A DNA stretch of 64,000 nucleotides from positions 6,828,895 through 6,892,894 of the forward strand of contig NC_044981.1 in NCBI RefSeq assembly GCF_008728515.1, in the 5' to 3' direction. A program made the position numbers and the translations under genes. Below the pieces are notes generated by a model, which made no database searches, was not told the origin of the DNA, and saw nothing but the letters and a program-made list of their open reading frames with translations. Below are positions 10,495 to 20,442 of the stretch, one piece after another; position 1 is the first letter of the stretch, and each line of letters opens with the position of its first letter. This DNA comes from Papio anubis. Its lineage: Eukaryota; Chordata; Mammalia; Primates; Cercopithecidae.

Positions 10495-10775
10495 AAAAAG
10501 CCGGGCTCTGGGCTCGGAGTCAGTGGCCCTGGACCCCACCACTTGCTGGTGTATGAGCTAAGGACAGCCAGTTAAATGAGTAGCAGGCATGAAGTATCTG
10601 ACCCAGGGCTCAAAGCCTCTCCACACATCGCTTCCCAGGATCGTGCCCAGTACCTCTTCCCTTCTCTGAGTATCCCTTATCTCTAAAACCAGGATGGTAC
10701 TACCTACCTCACACACGCCACATCTTAAGTCATATGCAAAACAAGACAGTGGACACTTTATAAATGTCAAGACTT
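10495..10775 (+). mobile_element. MIR SINE, interrupted
   Basis: The MIR 5' part ('GGGCTCTGGGCTCGGAGTCAG') is followed by about 90 bp of unrelated sequence. The MIR 3' part then resumes ('GGATGGTACTACCTACCTCAC' in diverged form, and 'GACACTTTATAAATGTC'). Confidence 0.6.
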
Positions 10776-10796
10776 GCCATCCAAAGTGTGGCTTAT

Positions 10797-11399
10797 GGCC
10801 GGGCGCAGTGGCTCATGCCTGTAATCCTAGCATTTTGGGAGGCTGAGGCAGGCACATCAACTGAGGTCAGGGGTTTGAGACTAGCCTGGCCAACATGGTG
10901 AAACCCCGTCTCTATTAAAAATACAAAAATTGGCCGGGCATGGTGGCTCACACCTATAATCCCAGCACTTTGGGAGGCCGAGGAAGACAGACCACCTGAG
11001 GTCAGGAATTCAAGTCCAGCCTGACCAACATGGAGAAACCCCGTCTCTACTAAAAATACAAAATTAACCAGGTGTGGTGGCACATGCCTGTAATCCCAGC
11101 TACTTGGAAGGCTGAAGCAGGAGAATTGCTTGAACCCAGTAGTGGAGGCTGCAGTGAGCCAAGATCACACCATTGAACTCTAGCCTGGGCAGGAAGAGCA
11201 AAACTCTATGTCAAAAAAAAAAAAAAAAAATTGTCTGGGCATGGTGGTGCACACCTGTAACCCCAACTACTCGAGAGGCTGAGGTGGGAGGATCACTTGG
11301 GCCCAAGAAGTGGAGGTTACAATGAGCCACAACCGTGCCACTGCACTCCAGCCCAGGTGACAGAGGGAGACCCCACCTCAAAAAAAAAAAAAAAAAATA
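10797..11399 (+). mobile_element. Outer Alu, split in its linker by another Alu
   Basis: The left monomer is 10797-10931 (GGCCGGGCGCAGTGGC to ATACAAAAATT). The right monomer resumes at 11231 (TTGTCTGGGCATGGTGG) and ends in a poly(A) tail at 11381-11399. The two halves are collinear, so a second Alu landed in the central A-rich linker. Confidence 0.9.
10932..11230 (+). mobile_element. Inner Alu nested in the linker of another Alu
   Basis: Complete sense Alu (GGCCGGGCATGGTGGC to poly(A) 11213-11230) in the same orientation as its host. AAAAATT occurs on both sides, consistent with a short TSD in A-rich DNA. Confidence 0.9.
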
Positions 11400-11404
11400 C
11401 AAAA

Positions 11405-11570
11405 CAGAGTATGGCTTGTGGGTCAGCAGCAGTGGTATCCCTGGGAGTCTGTTAGGAATGCAGAATCTCAGGCCACTCAGGCCCCTGAATGAGAATCTGC
11501 ATTTTAACAAGGTCCCAGGGGATGCATCTGTAAAGCCTGAGAGGCTGAGAGGCACTGATTTAAAGAACTA
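11405..11570 (+). mobile_element. MER5A (hAT-Charlie MITE)
   Basis: Matches MER5A: 'TCAGCAGCAGTGGTATCCCTGG', 'TCTGTTAGGAATGCAGAATC', 'CTGCATTTTAACAAGGTCCC', 'GCACTGATTTAAAGAAC', in order. The 5' terminus is missing. Confidence 0.88.
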
Positions 11571-11787
11571 GGAGAATGGGAGACACTACACATGTATCTA
11601 TCTTCAAGTTCTTCCACCAACCCCCTCCCTCTCACTGCTCTTTCCCACGCCAGAAGGAACACTGCCCTCTCCTTGTCTGGAGCAGTCATTCCTAATCAGC
11701 TGGCCCATGAGAATCGCCTGCTCCAACGTTTAAACTAGACCCCAGGAGAATTAAATTAGAATAGCTCAGAAAGGGCTCCACATAGGA

Positions 11788-12860
11788 TTTTTTTTTTTTT
11801 TTGGAGACGGAATCTTGCTTTGTTGCCCAGGCTGGAGTGCAGTGGCACAGTCTCCTCTCACTGCAACCTCCACCTCTTGGGTTCAAGTGATTCTCCTGCC
11901 TCAGCCGCCAGAGTAGCTCGGAGTACAGGCACGCATCACCACACCCAGCTAATTTTTGTATTTTTGGTAGAGATGGGGTTTCACCATGTTGGCCAGGCTG
12001 GTCTTGAACTCCTGACCTCAAGTCATCCACCCACCTCTGAAAAGGAAAAAGTTCCCTTTTCCCCCTGGCAGGGTGTGTGACAGCGGGAGTGGCTCACTTC
12101 TTCAGGGCCCAGCTGCTCACACCTCTAGGGGAGCACAGAGGTGGGCAGGCTGTGGGACTCCCAGCCCATGGCAGTGTCTGGGGTGAATGTTGATGGCTCC
12201 TGAAGCCTCAGTGGGCTTGCGCGCTTTTAGTTTAGCCGTCTAGAGGCGGCTTGTGTTAACCAGCTCAGTCTGACCCTCTTCATGTTGAAAGGACAGAGGG
12301 CTTTCTGTATCTGAGTTCTCGCCTTGGTATACCAGAAGAATCGGATCACACGTGGGCTTGGAGAATGGGTGCAAGGTTTCACTGAGTGGAAGTAGCTCTC
12401 AGCAAATGCGGGAGCCGGAAGGGAGATGGTTTGCCCCTGAAGTGGAGCCGCTCAGTGGTCCTGACCGCCCCAGCCAAGCTCTGCATGGTTTCGCGGGTGG
12501 AAGTCCTGCAGACGTGCCACCGTGTCCCCTCGGAGGCCTGTCAATGTCAAGCCGCTTGAGTCTTCTTCCGCCGATGTGTTCCTCGCGACGTTCAGCCACT
12601 TGTGTGCTTGCCTGCTAGGGTCTCGGGTTTTTACAGGCACAGGATGGGGGCATGGCAGGCCAGGATGGTCTTGGGAAATGCAACATCGGGGCATGAAGGC
12701 AGGAGTGCCTGTCCTCACCGAGTCAGTGGGCACAGACCCAGGGGTGGAGCCCCCGCCAGAGACCTGCCCTTCTCCTCCCAGCACTTCCCTGCCCCCTTCC
12801 GTATCACCTCGGCCTCCTAAAGTGCTGGTATTACAGGCGTGAGCCACTGCGCCTGGACCA
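11788..12860 (-). mobile_element. Alu inside hAT element, itself split by an LTR
   Basis: Antisense Alu: poly(T) 11788-11802 to 12037 and again 12807-12860 (CGGCCTCCTAAAGTGCTGG...GCGCCTGG). The flanks CCACATAGGA and CCACATTCGGA look like its TSD. Joining the two parts across the LTR gives a normal Alu apart from one copied CCTC. Confidence 0.93.
12038..12806 (-). mobile_element. Solo LTR, ERV1-type, in an Alu
   Basis: On the minus strand the 769-bp unit starts with TG (TGATACGGAAGG) and ends with CA (CTTTTTCCTTTTCA). It is flanked by the 4-bp duplication CCTC (12034-12037 and 12807-12810). In minus-strand order it has a degenerate TATA-like site (complement of 12626-12634) and a decayed AATAAA (complement of about 12376-12383), then a long U5. 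It is GC- and CpG-rich compared with its surroundings. No internal viral sequence is present. I recognise a class I ERV layout but do not name the subfamily. Confidence 0.82.
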
Positions 12861-12920
12861 CATTCGGATATTTTTTAATTCCCTAGATCATTCTCATGTG
12901 GGTCCAGGGTAAAAGCTCCC

Positions 12921-13914
12921 ACAAGCCAACCTCACTATGGTTCCACCCCTCAATTCCACCATCTCCCAGGGAGCTCCTTGCCACACCATTTGCCTCACCT
13001 CTGCCTCTCCGCACCTGTACCTCTCCACTCTGCACTCACCGCCCTCCCCACTGCATCTCCAAGTACCCCTCACCCCATCATCCCTGGCTTGCCTTTCCCT
13101 TTGGCTCCTAGAACAGTCCTGTGGCTTTCACTTGACCAGAATTCAGAGAAAACCCTGATATGGATTTTCAGCCTCACCAATGGACAGAGTTCTCTCCACC
13201 GAGATGTGCCAAACGTCCACTTCTCTGTCTTCCTTCCACCTCTCATCCTGCCTCGTTTTCTCTGTTCTCCAATTCCACAAGCAAGTGGTCCCTGCCTGCA
13301 GCCCCCATTTCTGCCACAGTGTGACACCTACTCATTAGACCTTAAAAGGCCTCTCCCAACACCTCTCCAAGGCAACAGCACCACAGCCTTCAGACTACCT
13401 GTGCGCAACGCCTGCGGGAGAACACTGGTAAAAGACAGTTTACTCCAGGACTTCACTGCTATTGGGTAAACAAAGGAGGATTTTTCAAGAAACCTCCAAT
13501 ATCCATAAGACAATAGATCAAAGAGGAGCCCAGATAAGCCAAGGGAGGCCCAGTGAAGAAGAAAGGGTTGGCTCTGTTCCACCTGGGAAGCACCTGCCCA
13601 AGAACTGGGGATCTGAAGGGATCTTTCTCCTTCGGTGGCAAAGCTGGGAGTTCCTCCAGGGCCTGAAGCAGAAGGCAGACGGGACCAGGAGAACATGCAT
13701 ACTTCTCAAGGAAACACAGAGAACAGTCCCATGGGTTGGACCCTGTAACTGAAGAAAGGAGTCAGGAGCTTATTGCTCTTAAGAGTCCTTGCTGAAGCAG
13801 CATAATGTTGTAGGGACCATCATGGCCCTGTGTTGTACCCTCACATATCTGCACCTATGGCATGCTGGTGGTGTTGAATTCTAGAAGCCAGACTTGAAAA
13901 TAAATTATTGCCCA
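12921..13914. other. Unclassified 1-kb stretch
   Basis: Pyrimidine-rich at 12940-13280. The 163-residue frame at 12978-13469 is proline/serine-rich low-complexity translation and competes with overlapping frames on both strands. No gene called. Confidence 0.45.
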
Positions 13915-13980
13915 TCCTCCCATCATTCACTCATCAAATACGTCATCAATGCCTACTCCATGCTAAGAGTTAGAGAAACA
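13915..13980 (-). mobile_element. L2 3' end fragment
   Basis: Short antisense L2-like match: 'ATTCACTCATCAAATACGTC' and 'CCTACTCCATGCTAAGAG', the region of 'ATTCATTCAACAAATATTTATTGAGC...CTATGTGCCAGG'. Weak. Confidence 0.4.
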
Positions 13981-13991
13981 CACATCATGAG

Positions 13992-14278
13992 GGCTGGGTG
14001 CGGTGGCTCATGCCTGTAATCCCAGCACTTTGGGAGGCCAAGGCGGGTGGATCACAAGGTCAGGAGTTCAAGACCAGCCTGGCCAATATGGTGGAACTCC
14101 AACTCTTCTAAAAATACAAAAATTAGCCAGGTGTGGTGGCGCGTGCCTATAGTTCCAGCTACTCGGGAGGCTGAGGCAGGAGAATTGCTTGAACCTGGGA
14201 AGTGGAGGTTGCAGTGAGACGAGATCACGTCACTGACTCCAGCCTGGTGACGTAGCAAGACTCTGTCTCAAAAAAAAC
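13992..14278 (+). mobile_element. AluS-type element
   Basis: Full-length sense Alu (GGCTGGGTGCGGTGGCTC to GACTCTGTCTCAAAAAAAAC). Its tail has expanded into the purine tract that follows. Confidence 0.95.
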
Positions 14279-14401
14279 AAAAGAAAGAAAGAAAAGAAAG
14301 AAAGAGAGAGAGAGAGAGAAAGAAAGGAAAGAAGGAAGGAAGGAAGGAAAGAAAGAAAGAAAGGAAAGAAAGAAAAAGAAAGAGAAGGAAGGAAAGAAAG
14401 A
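14279..14401. repeat. Polypurine (GAAA/GA/GGAA)n tract
   Basis: 123 consecutive purines on the plus strand: GAAA units, then (GA)n, then GGAA/GAAA mixtures. It grew out of the Alu tail. Likely unstable and polymorphic. Confidence 0.95.
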
Positions 14402-15639
14402 CAGAAAGAAAAATACACTACACGCTACATGACACAGCCCTTGACCTTGGAGAGGCCAAAGTCTAGAAAGAGCCAAACAGACAGATCATAAAGTGATGCA
14501 TGATTTAAAAAACAAAAAAAAATAGAAGAGAATGCAGGTAACCAGTGTTTTGGGAACCCAGAAGGAATCCTTCTGTGGGGCTAGGAGATAAGGCAAGGTT
14601 GACCGTCCTGAGGATGCCGAAACCTTCAGGGATGAAAGCAGGGACTCCTGCCTTACAAAATCTGATTGATCCCTTTCACCTCTTTTTTTTATCCCCAAAC
14701 AGCTCACTTTGCTGAAATTGACATCAAAGGCCACTGTTTTTAAGGTTTAGCATCAGAATTGTGAAATGGTTGTCCAGAGAGGTACTGATCCTGCTGGACA
14801 ATGAGACAATGTCTATTTCTCCAAACCCTTTAGAAACCCGAACAGTCTCACTGAAACAATGAGGTCACTCTGATAGGTAAAAGTGGAATTAAATGGTTGT
14901 GCTAATCTACATTTCTTAGATTACTAGTAAAACTAAACATGCTTTCAAGGTTAATGACATGGAATCTGTCTTTAATAGAGTCCTTTTTTGTCCCCTGTCC
15001 CGGGGCCATGTTGTTTTTTCTTTGCTGTCTCTACTTTGTCCCCATCTCTCCATCTCTGATGTCCTCCGCCCAGTCCAGGCCCACATCACTGCTCCCTATT
15101 TTCCTGGCCTAACTTGTCCCCCTGGCCCCAGTCCTCCAACCTGCTCCGTGCACCTGTGTCCCCTGCTAAGACAGCCCTTCCATCAGATCACTCCCTCCTT
15201 CAGAAGCTCTGAGGCTCCTGGCTGCTCAACAGATCGAGTCTTCTGCTAGCTTTCCAGGCTGTTCATAAAGGGGACCCCTCCTGCCTGTCTAATATCCAAC
15301 CACCCCTTGTCTCAGCCCAGCCGCTTCCCATCCCTGCATCCCCACCCAACACTGCTCTCGCTTTAAGGCATCACACTTTGGAGCTCCTCTCGGCACCTTT
15401 TCCTGGTTACAGGACAGGAAATCTACAACCTGTCCTCCTAATTTCAGTGTAAGTTAGCCATTTGTGACCAAGAGCCCAGTTTCCTCTAGAAACATGTTAA
15501 CTGCTGACAGCCTGTAACACAAAAGCAGCTAAAACCCAGACTAGAGCTGAACCACAGTGCTGACGGTCCCTTCCCACATTCGGGATTGGGGGAGGCATGA
15601 TGCTTCCAGAAACAGCACATCACATCAAAGAGACCGCAG
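14402..15639. other. Unclassified stretch, possible L2 remnant
   Basis: No gene seen. 15050-15400 (pyrimidine-rich, 'CCTGGCTGCTCAACAGATCG', 'TTTCCAGGCTGTTCATAAAGG') could be a decayed plus-strand L2 but is too diverged to call. Confidence 0.4.
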
Positions 15640-16165
15640 TTCAGTAAAGCCTCTGCCCTACCACCTACTTAGAAGGAATTTGGGAAGGTTATCTCACTCT
15701 CTAAACTTTATTTTCCTTGGTATCATAAGTTGGGGGTTCCAGGAGAAAGACACTGAGGTGGAGTCTGGCTTGCAGGATATTTATTAGAAATCAACATTTA
15801 CAGAAAAGAGGTGGAAGGATCACAGCTGGGCAGAGGGAACAAGCCTCAGCCAACCCAGTGGAAAACTCTGGGGCCTATGTGACCATCGAAGTTGTCCCCT
15901 ATTGGCCAGAATGGCCAAAGCCTTATCCCCCTGCCTGGATCAGTCATCGATGTAGACAACCTAGCGTGTACACTTCATAGAAGGGGCCGACTGCTGGAAG
16001 CTCTGGGCTGCACATCTCCATACCCACTGCACTTCTCTGTAGAAGGAGGTAATAATAACAGGACCTACCCTATGTTGTTGCAATGATGAAATAAATGAAA
16101 CATTTAGCACATAGCGTGTCTGGCACAGAAGAGGAATTCAATAAATGCTTGCCGTTATTGTCATT
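15640..16165 (+). mobile_element. MIR SINE split by a 310-bp insertion
   Basis: The 5'/middle part is 15640-15735 ('AGTAAAGCCTCTGCCC', 'CTCTAAACTTTATTTTCC'). The 3' part is 16045-16165 ('AACAGGACCTACCCTATG', 'CATAGCGTGTCTGGCAC', 'TCAATAAATGCTTGCC'). The pieces are collinear. Confidence 0.75.
15736..16044. mobile_element. Unidentified insertion in MIR
   Basis: About 309 bp separates two collinear MIR halves, so this is an insertion rather than flanking DNA. It begins near GGGGTTCCAGGAGAAAGAC and carries 'GGCTTGCAGGATATTTATT'. It may be an LTR, but I cannot assign a family and see no clear TSD. Confidence 0.5.
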
Positions 16166-16224
16166 GTCATCACAGGTCGACTAAGAGCTGGAGGAAGAGT
16201 CCTCCCTTTAGGAACTCACCGAGC

Positions 16225-16490
16225 GCACACAGTGAGCACTTATCATGTGCCAGGCACAGTTCAAGGATCAGGAGTGCTGCTCTGAGGTTACAGGTGTTCA
16301 GTAGGTGGCCATGACGGGCCTCGCCCAGAAAAGAAAACTTGAGCAAAGACTTGAGGAGGCTGGAAATAGAGGAGACAGCCATGCAACCGCCCTAGAGAAG
16401 GAGCAGGCCTAGAATGTTCCAGGCCAGAGGGGCTGAACAAAGTGAGCCAGAGGGCATGGGATGGGAGTAAACATCAGACAGGAAAGACTG
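16225..16490 (-). mobile_element. L2 LINE fragment
   Basis: Antisense L2: 'GAGCACTTATCATGTGCCAGGC' in pieces, 'GAGCAAAGACTTGAGGAGG', 'AGAATGTTCCAGGCCAGAGG'. These are landmarks of the L2 3' region. Decayed. Confidence 0.65.
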
Positions 16491-16539
16491 CTTCTGGGTG
16501 GGAGGGACAAGTGTCAAAATAAACCAAACTCAGATCTGA

Positions 16540-17485
16540 TCAAGTCTCACCATCAACTTAAAGGTACGGAAATACAGGGGCAGAGCAACATGGTAATACA
16601 GAGCAACATGGTAACACCTTGAGAATATCACCAGCAAAAGTAAGGCTGTGGGAGAGTCTGTGGGAAAAGTGCCCTAGTTCCTTCAAAAACAGCCAAAAAC
16701 TGAAAAATTGCAAGAAAAAGGTGATGAAGAGGCTCCTATGGATTCAGACTTGAACAGATCGACAAATCCCACTATAGAAACCTTATTTGGATCCCAATTC
16801 CAACCAGCAAACTGTCTTACAACGATTCATCAGCATCTTATAACTGAGAAAATATAAACAATGGCTGGACATTTAGCAAAAATAAAGAATTGCTGGGCGC
16901 GGTGGCTCAAGCCTGTAATCCCAGCACTTTGGGAGGCCGAGACGGGCGGATCACGAGGTCAGGAGATCGAGACCATCCTGGCGAACACGGTGAAACCCCG
17001 TCTCTACTAAAAAAATACAAAAAACTAGCCGGGCGAGGCGGCGGGCGCCTGTAGTCCCAGCTACTCGGGAGGCTGAGGCAGGAGAATGGCGGGAACCCGG
17101 GAGGCGGAGCTTGCAGTGAGCTGAGATCTGGCCACTGCACTCCAGCCCGGGTGACAGAGCCAGACTCCGTCTCAAAAAAAAAAAAAAATAAAGAATTGCT
17201 ACAAATGATTTTTAGGCATTGTAATGAAATTGCTTTGTAGGCTTTTTTGAGTCTTTATCTTTGAGAGATAAGTACTGAAATCATTATGGATAAAATGATA
17301 GGATGCCTGAAATTTGCTTCAGAAATAATCAGGGGGTGGGGGAAAGGAGGTGGAGGTGGAAAAAAAAAAAACTGTCTATATTTGGCAACTGTTGAAGCTG
17401 CAATGGGTACATAAAGATGTATTATGCTGTTCCCTCTACTACACTATTTTATGTACATTTGCAATTTCCCATAATAAAAGGTTGC
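16540..17485 (+). mobile_element. Old L1 (L1MC/L1ME-like) 3' end, split by AluYR
   Basis: After the Alu the sequence follows an old L1 3' UTR: 'TTTATCTTTGAGAGATAAG', 'CCTGAAATTTGCTTCAGAAA', 'TAATCAGGGGGTGGGGG', and the end 'TTTCCCATAATAAAAGGTT'. The part before 16892 is probably the same element but is less certain. The AATAAA-type end near 17470 marks the 3' terminus. Confidence 0.75.
16893..17183 (+). mobile_element. AluY, Old World monkey AluYR type
   Basis: Nearly undecayed full-length Alu. Diagnostic variants are GGCTCAAGCC, GCCGAGACGGGC, GCCGGGCGAGGCGG, GAGATCTGGCCACTGC and CAGAGCCAGACTCC. A near-perfect long TSD (AAAATAAAGAATTGCT) stands at 16879-16894 and 17185-17200. Retained CpGs and the intact TSD make it one of the youngest insertions here. 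Confidence 0.96.
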
Positions 17486-17774
17486 AAATACACCTGCCAA
17501 TGATACTGAAGCATTGCCTCAAACCCCTCCAGGACACTCCCTCCACAATTACTACGTTGACTGGAATCCACCCATCCTCTGCCTGGAATCTCTCGGACAT
17601 CCTCAGACCCTCCAATGATCACTGAATGGAATGCTGATTTTCTCCAGCACTTAAAGCCAAAAGCAGGTTTTTCCAGGCCCACCTGACCTTCCACAGCTTG
17701 AGGGCATCCAGCCAAAGTGCCTGACTGTGGATGGTAAACAACCAGCGAGCTCACAATTTCTAAGGGCTAGAGAC
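17486..17774. other. Unclassified sequence
   Basis: Nothing recognised between two old L1 fragments. Confidence 0.4.
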
Positions 17775-18240
17775 CCAAGAAAATCTCATGCATGTGTGCA
17801 ACGGAAGACTCTTTATAAGAATGTTTATAGTTGCAATATTCCTAATTGCCAAAAATGGAAACACCCAAATGTCTATCCCCAACAGATGGGTAAATAAGGC
17901 ATGGTATAATTGTGTGATGGAATACTACACAGCCATGAAAAAGATCAGACTTCACACACATGCTGCTACAAAGATGAATTTCACAGACAAAATGTTGAGT
18001 GATGGAAGCTGGAGACAAAAGACTACATGTTATCTGATTCTGTTCATACGAAGCCAAAATTAGTGTGTTATAGGAAGGAAGGGCTACTTACCAGAAAGAG
18101 GCATGAGGGTTTTGGGGGATGCTGGAAATGTTTTATACCTTGTGGTTACTTGGAAAACATGTATGTTAAATTTGATCAACTACACACTTAAGATTTTTGT
18201 GCTCTACTGTAAGTTATATTTCAAGCTTGTGGGTTTTTTT
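17775..18240 (+). mobile_element. Old L1 (L1M) ORF2 end and 3' UTR
   Basis: The sense frame at 17788-18063 encodes the end of ORF2p ('NKAWYNCVMEYYTAMKK' region, the usual 'MEYYSAIKK'-like block). It is followed by 3' UTR landmarks 'ATGAGGGTTTTGGGGGATGC' and 'CAACTACACACTTAAGATTTT'. Degenerate and inactive. Confidence 0.85.
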
Positions 18241-18327
18241 ATTTAAGAAAAAAATGTATTATTCCCATCACCATGAAATGAAGGCAAAAAATAAACACAG
18301 GAAAGAAAAAAATTTTTCTAAGAGAGT

Positions 18328-18632
18328 CTTTTTTTAATTACTCTTTTTCTCAGACAGTGTCTTGCTCTGTTGCCCAGGCTGGAGTGCAATGGCTCAATCA
18401 CAGCTCACTGCAGCCTTGATTTCCCAGACTCAAGTGATCCTCCCCCCTCAGCCTCCTGAGTAGCTGGGACCAGAGACAGGCACCACCGTGCCCCGCTAAT
18501 TTATTTATTTATTTATTTATTTATTTTGTAGTAATGGGGTGTTGCCCAGGCTGGTCTCAAACTCCTGGGCTCAAGCGATCCTCCCACTTCCCAAAGTGCT
18601 GAGACTACAGGTGTGAGCCATCACACCCTGCC
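18328..18632 (-). mobile_element. AluJ-type element with (TTTA)n
   Basis: Antisense Alu (CAGACAGTGTCTTGCTCTG to CATCACACCCTGCCA). The linker carries a (TTTA)n run at 18501-18527. Confidence 0.92.
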
Positions 18633-18730
18633 ATTCTCAAGGAGTCTTATGTGTTGGATAATCATATAATATAGTAGCCAAATTTGGAGAGTTCTAAGAG
18701 TAAAAACAAGTGCTATTAAGAAATATGTCA

Positions 18731-18865
18731 GGATGGGCATGGTGGCTCATGCCTGCAATCTCAGCACTTGGGGATGCTGAGGTGGGAGGATTGCTTGAGC
18801 CCAGGAGTTCAAGACCAGCCTGGGCAACAAAGTAAGATCCCATCTCTCGAAAAAAAAAAAAAAAA
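18731..18865 (+). mobile_element. Free left Alu monomer (FLAM)
   Basis: Only the left Alu arm is present (GGATGGGCATGGTGGC to CATCTCTCGAAAA with poly(A) 18850-18865). AATATGTCAG flanks it on both sides as a 10-bp TSD, so it inserted as a monomer. Confidence 0.9.
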
Positions 18866-19353
18866 TTATTAAGAAAAAGCAATATGTCAGAACAACAGGC
18901 CTAAGCCAGGCTGTGTGGCTACCCTGATTTAATTTGTTGGATGTTAACTTCTGGGATCCCTTTCCTGCTTGCACCAGTACCTCTCAACCAGTCTACATGG
19001 TCCAATCTGCTCTGCAGTTTTTAAGAATCCCCTGCTTGGGAATATTGCTTTCCTTGGGAATTGTGGTTTACTTGGTGGAGAAGAGGGCCTGGTTGTCCAC
19101 TTTTTTTTTTTCTTTTAACTCTCCAAGTAGTTCTAATGTACAACGTTGCCTCAGGCTCCTGGGCTCAAGCGATAGTCCACCAAAAGGCTCAGTGTGTCCC
19201 ATCAGCTGGCAAATTAAGAAATAATAATACTAAGGCTGTGTCAAGAAGATGAAGGGACAGTTTTCTTCTGTATGAGTTTCGCTTTTAGCTCTGACATTTA
19301 TGTTGGATGTTTTTAATTTTGGTTATTGAAATTATCTTAGTTATCCAAACAAG
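18866..19353. other. Unclassified sequence
   Basis: No gene. A T-rich run lies at 19101-19116. The piece 'AACTCTCCAAGTAGTTCTAATGTACA' (about 19118-19143) may be a trace of an antisense MER5-type element. Confidence 0.4.
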
Positions 19354-19456
19354 ATGACCAACCATCCTAGTTTGCCTGGGACTATCCTGGTTTTCACCTC
19401 AAAAGTCCCACATCCCAGGAAACCTGTGTCTCTGGCAAACGGGGATGGTTGGTCAC
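19354..19456. mobile_element. Short palindromic DNA element (MITE)
   Basis: The ends are imperfect inverted repeats of about 22 bp: ATGACCAACCATCCTAGTTTGCC at the left and the complement of GGCAAACGGGGATGGTTGGTCAC at the right, with three differences. The element is 103 bp. A second, decayed relative sits at 42662-42759. It belongs to a known interspersed MITE-like family whose name I am not sure of. Confidence 0.75.
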
Positions 19457-20143
19457 TTGCAGTAAAACACATTATTCTGGAATAGTTCTAGTGGCCACAT
19501 GATTTAAGGAAATTAGATGGTGGGTCTGGAAACTGCTAAGAATTCGAGAAAATCTCCAGCCCCAGCACTGCAGACACAATTTAGATAATCACTCTCTTCC
19601 ATTTTTCCAAATTCCTATTCAGTGTGTGTGGGAAGCTCAGCCTCAGGTCACACTGGTCAGTACAGCTGACAGGACCAGGGACATTCCTGTCCTCTCCCAT
19701 CTCACCTCCCTTCCTTCCAATATTGTGTGAGCACCAAGATAACTCATGCACCTCTGCTTCCCACCCTGTGCGCAGCAGAGAAACATCGCTGGCATCTCTG
19801 CCTTTAACAGGCCAGCCTGTGCTTCCAGCTCTGAGAAAGCACGTTATCCGTGTGCTCAGCTCCTGAACCTGGGCACTCCTCAGCTTTGGTCTCTAACCTG
19901 ACTTGCAGACGGCCTCTTCACCCTGCCATTTCTGCTTTTTTTTTTAAATTCCTTTTACACACACCCACACATACACCACACACAATTTTGTTTTAATCTG
20001 ACCAACAGATTCACATCCCATAATTTTTCCTCTCAAAGGTTCACACTCAATCTTCTTTGCAAGCCAAATACTTTGCATATCTGAAAGCACATCCTTAGAT
20101 CATGTGGAGTGTTTTTTTAAAGTATGATAAAAAGAGATTTCTG
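19457..20143. other. Unclassified sequence
   Basis: Only a short CA-rich patch (19957-19984) stands out. No repeat family or gene signal recognised. Confidence 0.45.
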
Positions 20144-20442
20144 GGCCGGGCGCGGTGGCTCATGCCTATAATCCCAGCACTTTGGGAGGTCGAGACAGGT
20201 GGATCGCCTGAGGTCAGGAGTTCAAGACCAGCCTGACCAACATGGAGAAACCTCGTCTCTATTAAAAATGCAAAATAAGTCGGGCGTGGTGGTGCCTGCC
20301 TGTAATCCCAGCTTCTCAGGAGGCTGAGGCAGGAGAATCGCTTGAACCTGGAGGCGGACATTGCGGTGAGCCAAGATCACGCCATTGCACTCCAGCCTGG
20401 GCAACAAGAATGAAACTCTGTCTCAAAAAAAAAAAAAAAAAA
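20144..20442 (+). mobile_element. AluS-type element
   Basis: Full-length sense Alu from GGCCGGGCGCGGTGGC to poly(A) 20426-20442. Related flanks AAAGAGATTTCTG and AGAAGGGATTTCTG form its TSD. Confidence 0.96.

Larger units (their letters stand above)
11690..12920 (+). mobile_element. hAT (MER5/MER58-like) element, split
   Basis: The left piece at 11690-11787 ('CATTCCTAATCAGCTGG...GAGAATCGCC') and the right piece at 12861-12920 ('TTTTAATTCCCTAGATCATTCTCATGTG') follow the usual order of a MER5/MER58-type MITE. A 1.07-kb Alu-plus-LTR block separates them. Subfamily uncertain. Confidence 0.65.

Noticed and set aside
10793..11083. Frames translating to 'FVFLVETGF.HVGQAGLE' and similar peptides, here and at many other places
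   Set aside because: This is the standard translation of antisense Alu. None of these is evidence for a protein.
12978..13469. 163-codon proline/serine-rich frame
   Set aside because: Composition reflects pyrimidine-rich DNA, and comparable frames exist on the other strand. No start context or domain.
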